Below, piece by piece: positions 1-5,800 of a DNA stretch of 13,929 nucleotides. Under the pieces are notes generated by a model. The model saw only the letters and a list, made by a program, of their open reading frames with translations, had not been told where the DNA came from and did no database searches. Made by a program: the position numbers and the translations under genes. Positions within the stretch are counted from its first letter, which is position 1. Each line of letters starts with the position of its first letter. Source of the DNA: Deltaproteobacteria bacterium (lineage in GTDB: Bacteria; Desulfobacterota; DSM-4660; Desulfatiglandales; HGW-15); NCBI GenBank assembly GCA_021737245.1, contig JAIPEI010000050.1, forward strand, positions 1 to 13,929, written 5' to 3'.

Positions 1-1
1 G

Positions 2-1105
2 ATCCCGCTTTTCCATTACGCCCTCAAACAGGAGGGCATCCTGTTCCTGGGCAGCTCGGAGAGCGTGGGCCGCCACCAGGAGCTGTTCCGCGTGGTGAGC
101 AAGCCACACAACATCTACCGCAAGAAGAACCACGCGTTCCGGCCTCAGCTCCGATTCCCTACGGGCGCGAGGAAGCTGGAGCAGCACGGCGGACCGGCGC
201 CGGCCGAGGAAGGGGCGATGAAGGGGCCGACGGGCGTGGCCCGGGCTGCAGAGAAGGTGATCCTGGAGGAGCACACGCCTGCCTGCGTGGTGGTGAGCAG
301 CAAAGGGGAGGTCCTCCATTTTCACGGGCGCACGGGCAAGTATCTGGAGCCCGCTTCCGGCGCGCCCACGCTCCAGGTGGCGGACATGGCCAGGGAGGGA
401 CTACGCTTCGCCGTGCTCTCTGCCATTCGCCGGGCCCGCGAGAAGAACATCGAGGTGCGCGAGCACGATGTGCGGGTCAAGACCAACAGGGGGAGCCAGC
501 GGATCGATCTGGTGGTGAGGCCGTTCAGCGAGCCCCCGATCAAGAACGGTCAACTGATCGTGTTCCAGGAGCTGCCCGACCCGCCCGGGCCGGAGGGGGA
601 CGAGGAGGCGGTCCGGAACGTCATCGAGGGGGTGGTCCTGACCTTTATCAACATCGACGCCCAGAAGCAGGCCCAAAAGGAACTTCAGGAGATGACCGAA
701 CGAATCTTGGCCTCGGCCAGGCGCTTTGCCGAGTCCATCGTGGACACGGTGCGGGAGTGTCTGATCGTGCTGGACGAGGAGATGCGGGTGGTCACGGCCA
801 ATCGCAGCTTTTACCGCACCTTCGGAACCGCATCCAATGAGGTCGAGGGGAGGAACCTCTTCGAGCTGGAAGGCGGCCGGTGGGATCTTACCGAGCTGCG
901 CAGTTTGCTCGAGAAGACCCTGGAGCAGGACCGGACCTTCGAGGGCTTTCGGCTGGAGCACGAGTTTTCCCGGGTCGGGTTCAAGCGGCTGGTGCTGAAC
1001 GCCCGGGCTCTCCGGGACGACCAGGTGGAGGAGCGCCGGATCCTGCTGGCCATGGAGGACCGGACCGGGGATGAGCAGGCCGATGAGCCGGAGAAGACGT
1101 CATGA
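2..1105 (+). CDS. CheB/CheR/PAS-type chemotaxis methyltransferase-PAS protein, 5' end cut by window, central module missing
   Basis: The reading frame is open from the left edge, so this is the 3' part of a longer gene; the GTG at 65 is internal. Visible first (2-130) is the C-terminal end of a CheR-type SAM-dependent methyltransferase domain (LFHYALKQEGILFLGSSESV, then the NIYRKK stretch). Next is the PAS-like region typical of CheB/CheR/PAS fusions (about 265-580; HGRTGKYLEP, MAREGLR). A second PAS region follows (about 710-1080; SIVDTVRECLIVLDEEMRVV, WDLTELRSLLE, LNARAL). In the family a long coiled coil (repeated NEELQS-type segments) and another PAS unit lie between these two. Here the chain runs from QELPDPPGPEGDEE straight to VIEGVVLTF, so roughly 150-200 residues are absent without a frameshift. 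CheB and the CheR catalytic core would lie left of the window. Related proteins modify or sense signals for a partner kinase, and the next gene, overlapping by ATGA at 1102, is a histidine kinase. Family assignment is firm; the substrate is unknown. Confidence 0.88.
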   Translation: MPLFHYALKQEGILFLGSSESVGRHQELFRVVSKPHNIYRKKNHAFRPQLRFPTGARKLEQHGGPAPAEEGAMKGPTGVARAAEKVILEEHTPACVVVSSKGEVLHFHGRTGKYLEPASGAPTLQVADMAREGLRFAVLSAIRRAREKNIEVREHDVRVKTNRGSQRIDLVVRPFSEPPIKNGQLIVFQELPDPPGPEGDEEAVRNVIEGVVLTFINIDAQKQAQKELQEMTERILASARRFAESIVDTVRECLIVLDEEMRVVTANRSFYRTFGTASNEVEGRNLFELEGGRWDLTELRSLLEKTLEQDRTFEGFRLEHEFSRVGFKRLVLNARALRDDQVEERRILLAMEDRTGDEQADEPEKTS

Positions 1106-2445
1106 GCCACAGCCGGAGATCCAGCAGCGCGTTTCGTGCGCTCCGGGAGGAGGCCGAGCGGATCCTGCGGGAGCAGTCGAAAGGAACGCCGGAAGCCGGC
1201 CAGGAAGAGTTTCTGCGCCTGGTCCATGAGCTCGAGGTCCATCAGGTGGAGCTGGAGATCCAGAATGACGAGCTGCGCCGCGCCCAGGCCGAGCTCGAAG
1301 CCTCGCGGAACCGGTTTGCCGAGCTGTACGAGTCCGCGCCCGTGGCCTATGTAATCTTGAACCCGAAGGGCCTGATCCAGCGGGCCAACCGGGCCGCGCA
1401 AGAGCTCCTCGGGGAAAATCCGGAGGGGCGCCCATTCTCCGCGCTGGTCCTGGACGACGACCTTTTTGCCTACTACGGGTACATCAACGAGCAGGCCGCC
1501 CAGCACCGGCCGGAGGCTGTGGAGCTCCGAATGGCCCCCCGTCCCGGCAAAGCGCCCGTTCACGTCCTGGTCGAGAGCGCGCTCCACCCCCATGCGGACG
1601 AAGGGGGACCACGCTGGTGCCTGGCCCTGGTGGACATCACGGCTCGAAGGCGTACGGAGCAGGAGCTCGAGGCCCTGACCGCATCGCTGGAGAAGCAGGT
1701 ACAGGACCGGACTGCAGCGCTGGAGCGGTCCGAGGCCCGTGCCCGGGACGAGGCCCGGTGGAGGCGCCGCCTCGCCGACAGGCTCGTGGAGCTCCTGGAG
1801 GAAGATCGCCGCTCCACGGCCAGGTCGCTTCACGACGACGTGGGCCAGATCCTGGTCGCGGTCAAGATGCAGCTGGAAAGCCTCCAGGCGGACCGGGGAG
1901 ACCCGGGTGCAGAGGCGGACGGTCAGCTGGACCGGGCCGTGAAGGACCTTCAGGACGCCGTGGCCAGGCTGCGGAACGTGAGCCGCCGGCTCCACCCGAC
2001 CAGCCTGAGCGTGCTGGGCCTGGTCGCGGCTCTCCGTTCCCTGCGCGAAGAGGTGCAAAAGGGGGCGTGCCGGATCCATTTTTTCTTCCACGAGGTGCCG
2101 GAGGAGCTGGACCCCGACCTGGCCTTGACGGTCTTCCGCATCGCCCAGGAGGCCGCGGCCAACGCGATCCGGCATGCCGGCTGCCGGGAGATCCATTTGA
2201 GCCTGGCGGCACGGAACAACACCCTCCACCTCAGCGTAGAGGACGACGGCCGAGGCTTCGACTGGGAAGAAACAACGTTCGAGGCATCAGGCCGGGATTC
2301 GCTGGGTCTCATGATCATGCAGGCGAGGGCGATCCAGGCGGACGGCGATCTGCGTGTGGAGACGAGCCCGGGAAAGGGCACCACGGTGACGGCGGAGATC
2401 CCGCTCAAGCCGCGGCTGGAGCCTGAAGAGATCCGCAGACCTTGA
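1102..2445 (+). CDS. PAS-domain sensor histidine kinase, NarX/DegS-like (HisKA_3)
   Basis: This is a soluble 447-residue histidine kinase with no membrane segment. Residues 38-72 form a charged coiled coil (HELEVHQVELEIQNDELRRA), common in kinases partnered with CheB/CheR/PAS proteins. A PAS domain spans about 73-180, ending in LVDIT. A second coiled coil (182-235) leads into the HisKA_3 dimerisation domain, with phospho-acceptor His244 in RSLHDDVGQIL. The HATPase domain carries the N-box (E350, N354 in AQEAAANAIRHAG), the G1 box DDGRGF (381-386), an SLGLMIM segment in the G2 position, and GKGTTV near the end. It would autophosphorylate on H244 and pass the phosphate to a NarL-type regulator, which is exactly the next gene. 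The ATG overlaps the previous stop (ATGA), with GGAG at 1090-1093 upstream, so translational coupling is likely. The signal sensed cannot be read from the sequence. Confidence 0.93.
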   Translation: MSHSRRSSSAFRALREEAERILREQSKGTPEAGQEEFLRLVHELEVHQVELEIQNDELRRAQAELEASRNRFAELYESAPVAYVILNPKGLIQRANRAAQELLGENPEGRPFSALVLDDDLFAYYGYINEQAAQHRPEAVELRMAPRPGKAPVHVLVESALHPHADEGGPRWCLALVDITARRRTEQELEALTASLEKQVQDRTAALERSEARARDEARWRRRLADRLVELLEEDRRSTARSLHDDVGQILVAVKMQLESLQADRGDPGAEADGQLDRAVKDLQDAVARLRNVSRRLHPTSLSVLGLVAALRSLREEVQKGACRIHFFFHEVPEELDPDLALTVFRIAQEAAANAIRHAGCREIHLSLAARNNTLHLSVEDDGRGFDWEETTFEASGRDSLGLMIMQARAIQADGDLRVETSPGKGTTVTAEIPLKPRLEPEEIRRP

Positions 2446-2457
2446 GCGCGGGCAGAC

Positions 2458-2464
2458 GGAGGAG
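2458..2464 (+). promoter_or_regulatory. Shine-Dalgarno sequence fixing the start of the NarL-type regulator
   Basis: GGAGGAG lies 4 nt upstream of the ATG at 2469. It favours that ATG over the in-frame TTG at 2442, which overlaps the kinase stop codon and would add nine residues not typical of a receiver N-terminus. Confidence 0.75.
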
Positions 2465-2468
2465 CGAC

Positions 2469-3146
2469 ATGGCACGCAAGAACGAATCGACCGTCTTCAT
2501 TGTGGACGACCATGATGTGGTGGTCCAGGGCATCCAGAGCGCCCTCCGGGGGCACCCGGAGTTCAAGGTGGCGGGCGCGGCCGCGGACGGGGCCACGGCC
2601 GTGGAGCAGGCCGGCACACTGAAGCCGGACATCCTCATTTTGGACGTCTCCATGCCGGGCATGAACGGGGTGGAGACCGCCTACCGGATCCGCGAAATCT
2701 CCCCGGATACGCGCCTGGTGATCTTCAGTATGCACGCAGAGCCGGAGTTCGTGCTCTCGCTCTTCCGCGCGGGAATCTCCGGGTACGTGCTCAAGGACGA
2801 GTCGCTCACCGCCCTGATGGACGCCCTGGAGATCGTCCGCAACGGGGGCACCTCTTACAGCAGCACCGTCAACCGGCTGCTCCACGAGCACATGCTGGAG
2901 CTGGAGCTTGGGGTAGGCAAGGAGGCCCGGGAGATGCAGGACGGGATCGCCCGGCTGAGCGCACGGGAAAAGGAGATCTTTCCGCTCCTCGCCGACGGAA
3001 TGAGCGTCAAGGAGATCGCGGACCGCCTCTGCATCAGCCCCAAGACCGTGGAGTCTCACAAGTACAACATCTTCGACAAGCTCAAGGCCCGATCCATTGC
3101 AGACCTCACCAAGCTGGGCATCCGCAAGGGGCTTGTGAAGGCCTGA
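2469..3146 (+). CDS. NarL/FixJ-family response regulator (REC + LuxR HTH)
   Basis: A 225-residue DNA-binding response regulator. The receiver domain (8-125) has all key residues: acidic pocket D13/D14, phosphoacceptor D59 in LILDVSMPGMNG, switch residue S87 in IFSMHA, and K109 in YVLKDE. The LuxR-type helix-turn-helix (about 158-215) shows LSAREKEIFPLLADGMSVKEIA and PKTVESHKYNIFDKL. Full length matches the NarL family. It lies 23 nt after a HisKA_3 kinase, the kinase class that normally pairs with NarL regulators, so the two form a standard two-component system. Phosphorylated protein would bind promoters; targets are unknown. The linker between the domains (about 126-157, rich in E/L) is slightly longer than in NarL. 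Confidence 0.95.
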   Translation: MARKNESTVFIVDDHDVVVQGIQSALRGHPEFKVAGAAADGATAVEQAGTLKPDILILDVSMPGMNGVETAYRIREISPDTRLVIFSMHAEPEFVLSLFRAGISGYVLKDESLTALMDALEIVRNGGTSYSSTVNRLLHEHMLELELGVGKEAREMQDGIARLSAREKEIFPLLADGMSVKEIADRLCISPKTVESHKYNIFDKLKARSIADLTKLGIRKGLVKA

Positions 3147-3308
3147 GCATTTTCCTGAATTTCCCTATCCAAATACCGGGTTTTCCCGATTCCCTCCGCT
3201 TTCCTCATTCCCTATTCTGAATGCACGTTCGTGCCCCGGAACTCCGGGGCCGGGATGCGCTGATGCATTTTCCATGATTTCCTGATGCAGAACCGGGATT
3301 CTCCCGAT
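3147..3308 (+). repeat. imperfect direct repeat, two copies about 118 bp apart
   Basis: Copy 1 (3147-3190) begins GCATTTTCC, continues TGAATTTCC and ends ACCGGGTTTTCCCGAT. Copy 2 (3265-3308) begins GCATTTTCC, continues ATGATTTCC and ends ACCGGGATTCTCCCGAT. The middle parts differ and need small gaps. The end of each copy is itself a short inverted repeat (CGGG/CCCG). Copy 1 starts directly after the stop codon of the response regulator. It may be a local duplication of 3'-flanking DNA; function unknown. Confidence 0.5.
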
Positions 3309-3352
3309 GGACGGAGTCCCGGCTGTTTCGTAGGATGAAGCCAAACAACCAC

Positions 3353-3392
3353 AACCGGGATCGATCGGCTTCCCCGGTTCTCCCAGGGGAGA
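3353..3392 (+). promoter_or_regulatory. two adjacent stem-loops in the leader of the receiver-like gene
   Basis: AACCGGG (3353-3359) pairs perfectly with CCCGGTT (3373-3379) across a 13-nt loop. Directly next to it, TCTCCC (3379-3384) pairs with GGGAGA (3387-3392). The two hairpins share base 3379, so they would stack or compete. They lie about 70 nt upstream of the ATG at 3465. A structured 5' leader is possible; I recognise no known riboswitch class. Confidence 0.3.
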
Positions 3393-3464
3393 TCCGAGGG
3401 TGAAGGATCCAGAGCGGATACGCACCCGATCGAACGATACGAGCCCATGAAAAGAGAGCCCCCC

Positions 3465-3902
3465 ATGATTCGCATCCTGATCGCAGAGCCGGACGAAGGC
3501 CTGCGCATTCTCCTGACCGAGGAGCTGGTGGAGGAAGGGTACGACGTGATCTCGACCCATCCCGAGTCCCTGTGGGATCGGCTGGAGGAGGAAAGACCCC
3601 AACTGGTGCTCCTGGGACTGGCCCGGCGCAACCGTCTGCGGGTCCGGGGGCTGCAGGCGGAGGGGCTCCCTGTCCTGATCTACGGCCGGAGTCCTCTCTA
3701 CCCCGAGGGAGACGAGGATTCCAAAAGGAACGGCGCCGTGACCGCGGAGTTCGACCTGAAGCAGATCAAGGCCAAGATCCCGGAGGTGCTGGAAGGGTTG
3801 AGATCGCCCGAGCGGCCTCTGTCCGGGGTTTCGAACCGAATGCACCGAAGCCTGCCACAGGACCAGATACAGTTCGATTTCAGCGGAGGAAATGGAAGAT
3901 GA
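3465..3902 (+). CDS. receiver-like protein lacking the phosphoacceptor aspartate (pseudo-receiver)
   Basis: A 145-residue protein with the beta-alpha outline of a CheY receiver: IRILIAEPDEGLRILLTEEL (2-21), the third strand QLVLLGLA (46-53), PVLIYG (69-74), and FDLKQIKAKIPEVL near residue 96. The phosphoacceptor position is G51 rather than Asp, the switch Ser/Thr is absent at YG (73-74), and the conserved Lys is replaced (TAEFDL around 93-98). Only part of the acidic pocket remains (E8, D10). It is therefore very unlikely to be phosphorylated in the normal way and probably binds a partner. The ATG at 3465 is preferred because it begins right at the first strand and has GAGAG six bases upstream; an ATG at 3447 would add six residues. 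Its stop overlaps the start of an intact receiver (ATGA), which suggests co-translation with it. Confidence 0.8.
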   Translation: MIRILIAEPDEGLRILLTEELVEEGYDVISTHPESLWDRLEEERPQLVLLGLARRNRLRVRGLQAEGLPVLIYGRSPLYPEGDEDSKRNGAVTAEFDLKQIKAKIPEVLEGLRSPERPLSGVSNRMHRSLPQDQIQFDFSGGNGR

Positions 3903-4348
3903 GCCTGGACGAAACCACATCCCGGGTACAGATCCTTCTTGTGGAGGACGACGAGGCCATCCGCATCATGCTCCTGGAGCTCCTGAGACGGGAGGGGTTC
4001 ACCGCGCTCTCGGCCGGGGACGGCCTGGAGGCGTCGGTCCTCCTCTCGAACGTTACACCGGATCTCGTGGTCACAGACTACAACATGCCGCATATGGACG
4101 GATGGGAGCTCGCCCTTTACGTCCGCCGGCGATTTCCCCTCATCCCGGTCCTGCTCGTCACCGGGGAGCCGGACGGGCTGTCAAGGGCGCATCATGCGGG
4201 GAGCCCCTTCAACGCCGTCCTGGGCAAGCCGTTTCAGCTGCACTCCCTGCTGTCCATGATCCACGCCCTTCTGAACAAAGGCGCGCAACCGAAGAGGAGA
4301 TCCCATGGCCCGGAACTTCCGCATGAATATCAGCCGGAGCTCGGATAG
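3899..4348 (+). CDS. single-domain CheY-like response regulator
   Basis: A 149-residue stand-alone receiver with complete chemistry: E16/D17/D18 pocket (LLVEDDEAIR), phosphoacceptor D60 in VVTDYNMPHMDG, switch T88 in LLVTGEP, and K110 in LGKPFQ. No output domain follows; the receiver ends near residue 128 and the last 20 residues (KRRSHGPELP...) are a hydrophilic tail whose codons overlap the start of the next gene. GGAGGA at 3885-3890 sets the ATG at 3899, overlapping the previous stop by 4 nt. An open frame extends further upstream, but it is only the shadow of the preceding gene. Being the one intact receiver between proteins with degenerate receiver and STAS domains, it is the obvious phospho-input of this group. 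Its kinase may be the one at 1102 or an unlinked one. Confidence 0.9.
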   Translation: MSLDETTSRVQILLVEDDEAIRIMLLELLRREGFTALSAGDGLEASVLLSNVTPDLVVTDYNMPHMDGWELALYVRRRFPLIPVLLVTGEPDGLSRAHHAGSPFNAVLGKPFQLHSLLSMIHALLNKGAQPKRRSHGPELPHEYQPELG

Positions 4349-4580
4349 CCTTCACCTTCACCTCGAAGGCGAGCTCGACGGATCGTCGGCCAGCGTCCTG
4401 ATAAACACCCTCGAAACGCACCGAAACGGCTCCGGCCGGATCGTTGTTCACACCGACGGGCTCACCAACCTGCACCCGTTCGGGGTGGCCGTGTTCCAGG
4501 ACCACCTTCTCCGCGTGAGAAACGGCAACGCCATCGTGACCATCACGGGCGCAAACCGGGACCGTATGGCACCTGGATGA
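4305..4580 (+). CDS. STAS-like small protein without the phosphorylatable serine
   Basis: A 91-residue protein resembling the STAS fold of anti-sigma-factor antagonists: strand LHLHLEGELDG (16-26), helix SSASVLINTLETH (27-39), strand RIVVHTDGLTNL (45-56), then HPFGVAVFQDHL (57-68) and strand AIVTITGAN (76-84). In SpoIIAA-type proteins the strand is followed by a D-S-x-G motif whose Ser is phosphorylated; here the same place reads H-P-F-G (57-60), so phosphorylation control would be lost. GAGGAG at 4294-4299 supports the ATG at 4305, although this start lies 44 nt inside the preceding receiver gene, in another frame. Neighbouring receivers suggest partner-switching by binding, but no anti-sigma kinase or PP2C phosphatase is visible in the window. 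Fold assignment is by pattern, not by search. Confidence 0.72.
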   Translation: MARNFRMNISRSSDSLHLHLEGELDGSSASVLINTLETHRNGSGRIVVHTDGLTNLHPFGVAVFQDHLLRVRNGNAIVTITGANRDRMAPG

Positions 4581-4631
4581 AACCAAGACCCCGGGCTCAG
4601 AAGGCCGGGAAGACAAGAGGGGAGCCCCGCC

Positions 4632-4886
4632 ATGGAAAAAATCATCGACAGCCTTCTACTGAAGCTCTGCAACCGGGGACTGACGGACCAGGAGGTTCCC
4701 TGGCTCATCCGCGACGTGCTGAACACCCTGAACAGCAACAGCGTCTTCACCCTGGAGCATCTCAACTGGAAGCTGTCATCGCTGGGATGGGAAAAGAATC
4801 TCCTGGACGGGCACATTCTCGAGCTCATGCTCTGCCTCATCGAAGACGATCTCAAGACCACGCCACAGGGGCAGATGGTTCACTAG
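4632..4886 (+). CDS. conserved-looking small protein, function unknown
   Basis: An 84-residue, mostly helical protein with no signal peptide or membrane segment. It reads as a compact domain: EKIIDSLLLKLCNRGLT (2-18), EVPWLIRDVLNTL (21-33), FTLEHLNWKLSSLGWE (39-54), and HILELMLCLIEDD (61-73). I do not recognise a named family. A clear GGGGAG element (4618-4623) lies 8 nt upstream of the ATG. It follows the STAS-like gene by 51 nt, in the same direction as the receivers, so it is probably co-transcribed with them. The alternating hydrophobic helices would suit a protein-binding adaptor, but that is a guess. Confidence 0.75.
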   Translation: MEKIIDSLLLKLCNRGLTDQEVPWLIRDVLNTLNSNSVFTLEHLNWKLSSLGWEKNLLDGHILELMLCLIEDDLKTTPQGQMVH

Positions 4887-4896
4887 CCTTTCCGAA

Positions 4897-4937
4897 TTGG
4901 AAACGCAGCAATGCCCAAATTTCCTTTATTCGGGCAC
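4897..4937 (+). repeat. inverted repeat, left copy (REP-like element)
   Basis: Bases 4897-4919 are the exact reverse complement of 6994-7016 (23 of 23). Beyond the core the match continues with two mismatches through TTTAT and, after a 2-nt gap, GGGCAC (to 4937). The core is itself partly palindromic: TTGG near the left end against CCAA near the right, and an inner GCA/TGC. It starts 10 nt after the stop codon of the 84-residue protein. No transposase accompanies it. Confidence 0.85.
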
Positions 4938-5047
4938 TCACGAGGAGACCATTTCCTCTTTCAGCTGATCACGGTCGTTTGCATTCACACACCTTCGCAC
5001 CCGGGTACGCCGAACGCCGGCACTGGAGCAGGGAAAAGGAGAGCAAC

Positions 5048-5542
5048 ATGAAGCATCGTCGCGCTTTCACGATACTGCTGGCAGACAGCGATCCGGACGA
5101 GTACCACCTGCTTTACGACGCGCTGGCACAGAACGGGTACAGGGGTGATCTCCAGTATGCTTCGGACGCGGAAGAGCTCATGGCCCATCTCCGCAGCGGG
5201 CGCGTCGCACCCTCCCTCATCCTCCTGGAGCTCAACCTGCTCGGCGGAGAGGACGGAGAGGCACTGTCCCGGCTCCAGGCGGATCCATCGCTTCGACACA
5301 TACCCGTCGTGGTCATGACCACGTCGTCGTCGCCCGAGGATGTGGCTCGAAGCTATGCCCTGGGGGCGAGATCGCACGTGGACAAGCCTCTCACCATGGA
5401 CGAGCAGGTGAGGGTGGTGGGAATCCTGCTGAACTACTGGATGGACGCGGTGATCGTTCCCGAGCCCTCACCGCAGCTTCAAACGGTCGAATCTCTGGAA
5501 TCCTTTTCCTCCAGGCCCCTCGAATCGGAATTTCCCTTCTAA
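5048..5542 (+). CDS. Rcp1-like receiver with Asp-to-Glu change at the phosphorylation site
   Basis: A 164-residue single receiver. Most of it follows the Rcp1-like pattern found with phytochrome-type and PAS kinases: ILLADSDPDEYHLLYDAL (9-26), the third strand LILLELNLL (57-65), RHIPVVVMTTSSSPEDV (83-99), GARSHVDKPL (106-115) and a late LNYWMDAV helix. The acidic pocket is present (D13, D15), as are switch residue T91 and K113. The phosphoacceptor, however, is Glu61 where the family has Asp (LLDLNLP). Glu at this place often mimics a phosphorylated state, so the protein may be locked on or act only by binding; this is inference. AAGGAG at 5036-5041 gives a well-placed start. The frame is open back to 4577, but that part is a shadow. 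The C-terminal 30 residues (PSPQLQ...) form a low-complexity acidic tail. A hairpin follows the stop directly. Confidence 0.87.
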   Translation: MKHRRAFTILLADSDPDEYHLLYDALAQNGYRGDLQYASDAEELMAHLRSGRVAPSLILLELNLLGGEDGEALSRLQADPSLRHIPVVVMTTSSSPEDVARSYALGARSHVDKPLTMDEQVRVVGILLNYWMDAVIVPEPSPQLQTVESLESFSSRPLESEFPF

Positions 5543-5569
5543 GCGCTGCGGCTGGACCTCCGCGCTTTT
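5541..5569 (+). terminator. possible rho-independent terminator
   Basis: AAGC (5541-5544) pairs with GCTT (5564-5567) and GCGG (5548-5551) with CCGC (5560-5563), leaving a 3-nt bulge and an 8-nt loop, with a short T run (5566-5569). It begins within the stop codon of the receiver gene. The T run is short, so this is a weak call. The remaining bases to 5783 contain no gene that I can support. Confidence 0.4.
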
Positions 5570-5783
5570 CCTGCCCTCCCCATCCCGTCTCCGCCCATGG
5601 TCCTCCAGCAATTGCCGGCCCTACATCCCCTCCTGAAACGGAATACAGGATGAACCCGATTGCTCCGCCCGGCACCCCTGAGGTAGGAGTAAGAGTAGGG
5701 TTTTCGAGGACCGAACTCGAGCGATTGCCGGGGGTTGCCAAAAACCGAGAAGAGGGTTTCCGCACTCGGCTCAGGAACGAGAC

Positions 5784-5794
5784 AAGGAGAGGAG
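5784..5794 (+). promoter_or_regulatory. Shine-Dalgarno sequence fixing the start of the eRF1-like gene
   Basis: AAGGAGAGGAG ends 6 nt before the ATG at 5801. This decides against the longer in-frame start (TTG at 5735) and slightly against the ATG at 5807. Confidence 0.7.
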
Positions 5795-5800
5795 CATTCA

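Larger units (their letters stand above)
3147..3464 (+). other. 318-bp intergenic stretch between the two-component operon and the small signalling genes
   Basis: No convincing gene is seen on either strand; minus-strand frames here are continuations of shadows of the next gene. The stretch holds an imperfect direct repeat (3147-3190 and 3265-3308), a perfect CCCCGGA/TCCGGGG hairpin (3234-3249) without a T run, and two adjacent stem-loops near the downstream gene. No clear sigma-70 or sigma-54 promoter can be pointed to, but a promoter for the 3465-4886 gene set would be expected here. Confidence 0.6.

Noticed and set aside
811..2229. 472-codon open frame on the - strand opposite the histidine kinase
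   Set aside because: It is antisense to a clearly recognisable kinase, has no domain pattern, and is explained by high GC content with few stop codons.
3234..3249. terminator after the NarL-type regulator
   Set aside because: The hairpin is perfect, but its loop is very short and no T run follows, so it was not called as a terminator.
3165..3920. 251-codon frame on the - strand across the 318-bp gap
   Set aside because: It overlaps the pseudo-receiver gene antisense, shows no domain or ribosome binding site, and its part within the gap has no coding character.
4577..5047. upstream extension of the Glu-type receiver, with an ATG overlapping the STAS-like stop
   Set aside because: The ATGA overlap looks tempting, but the extension is Arg/His/Pro-rich, runs across the 84-residue gene in another frame and through the inverted repeat, and the start at 5048 has a good ribosome binding site.
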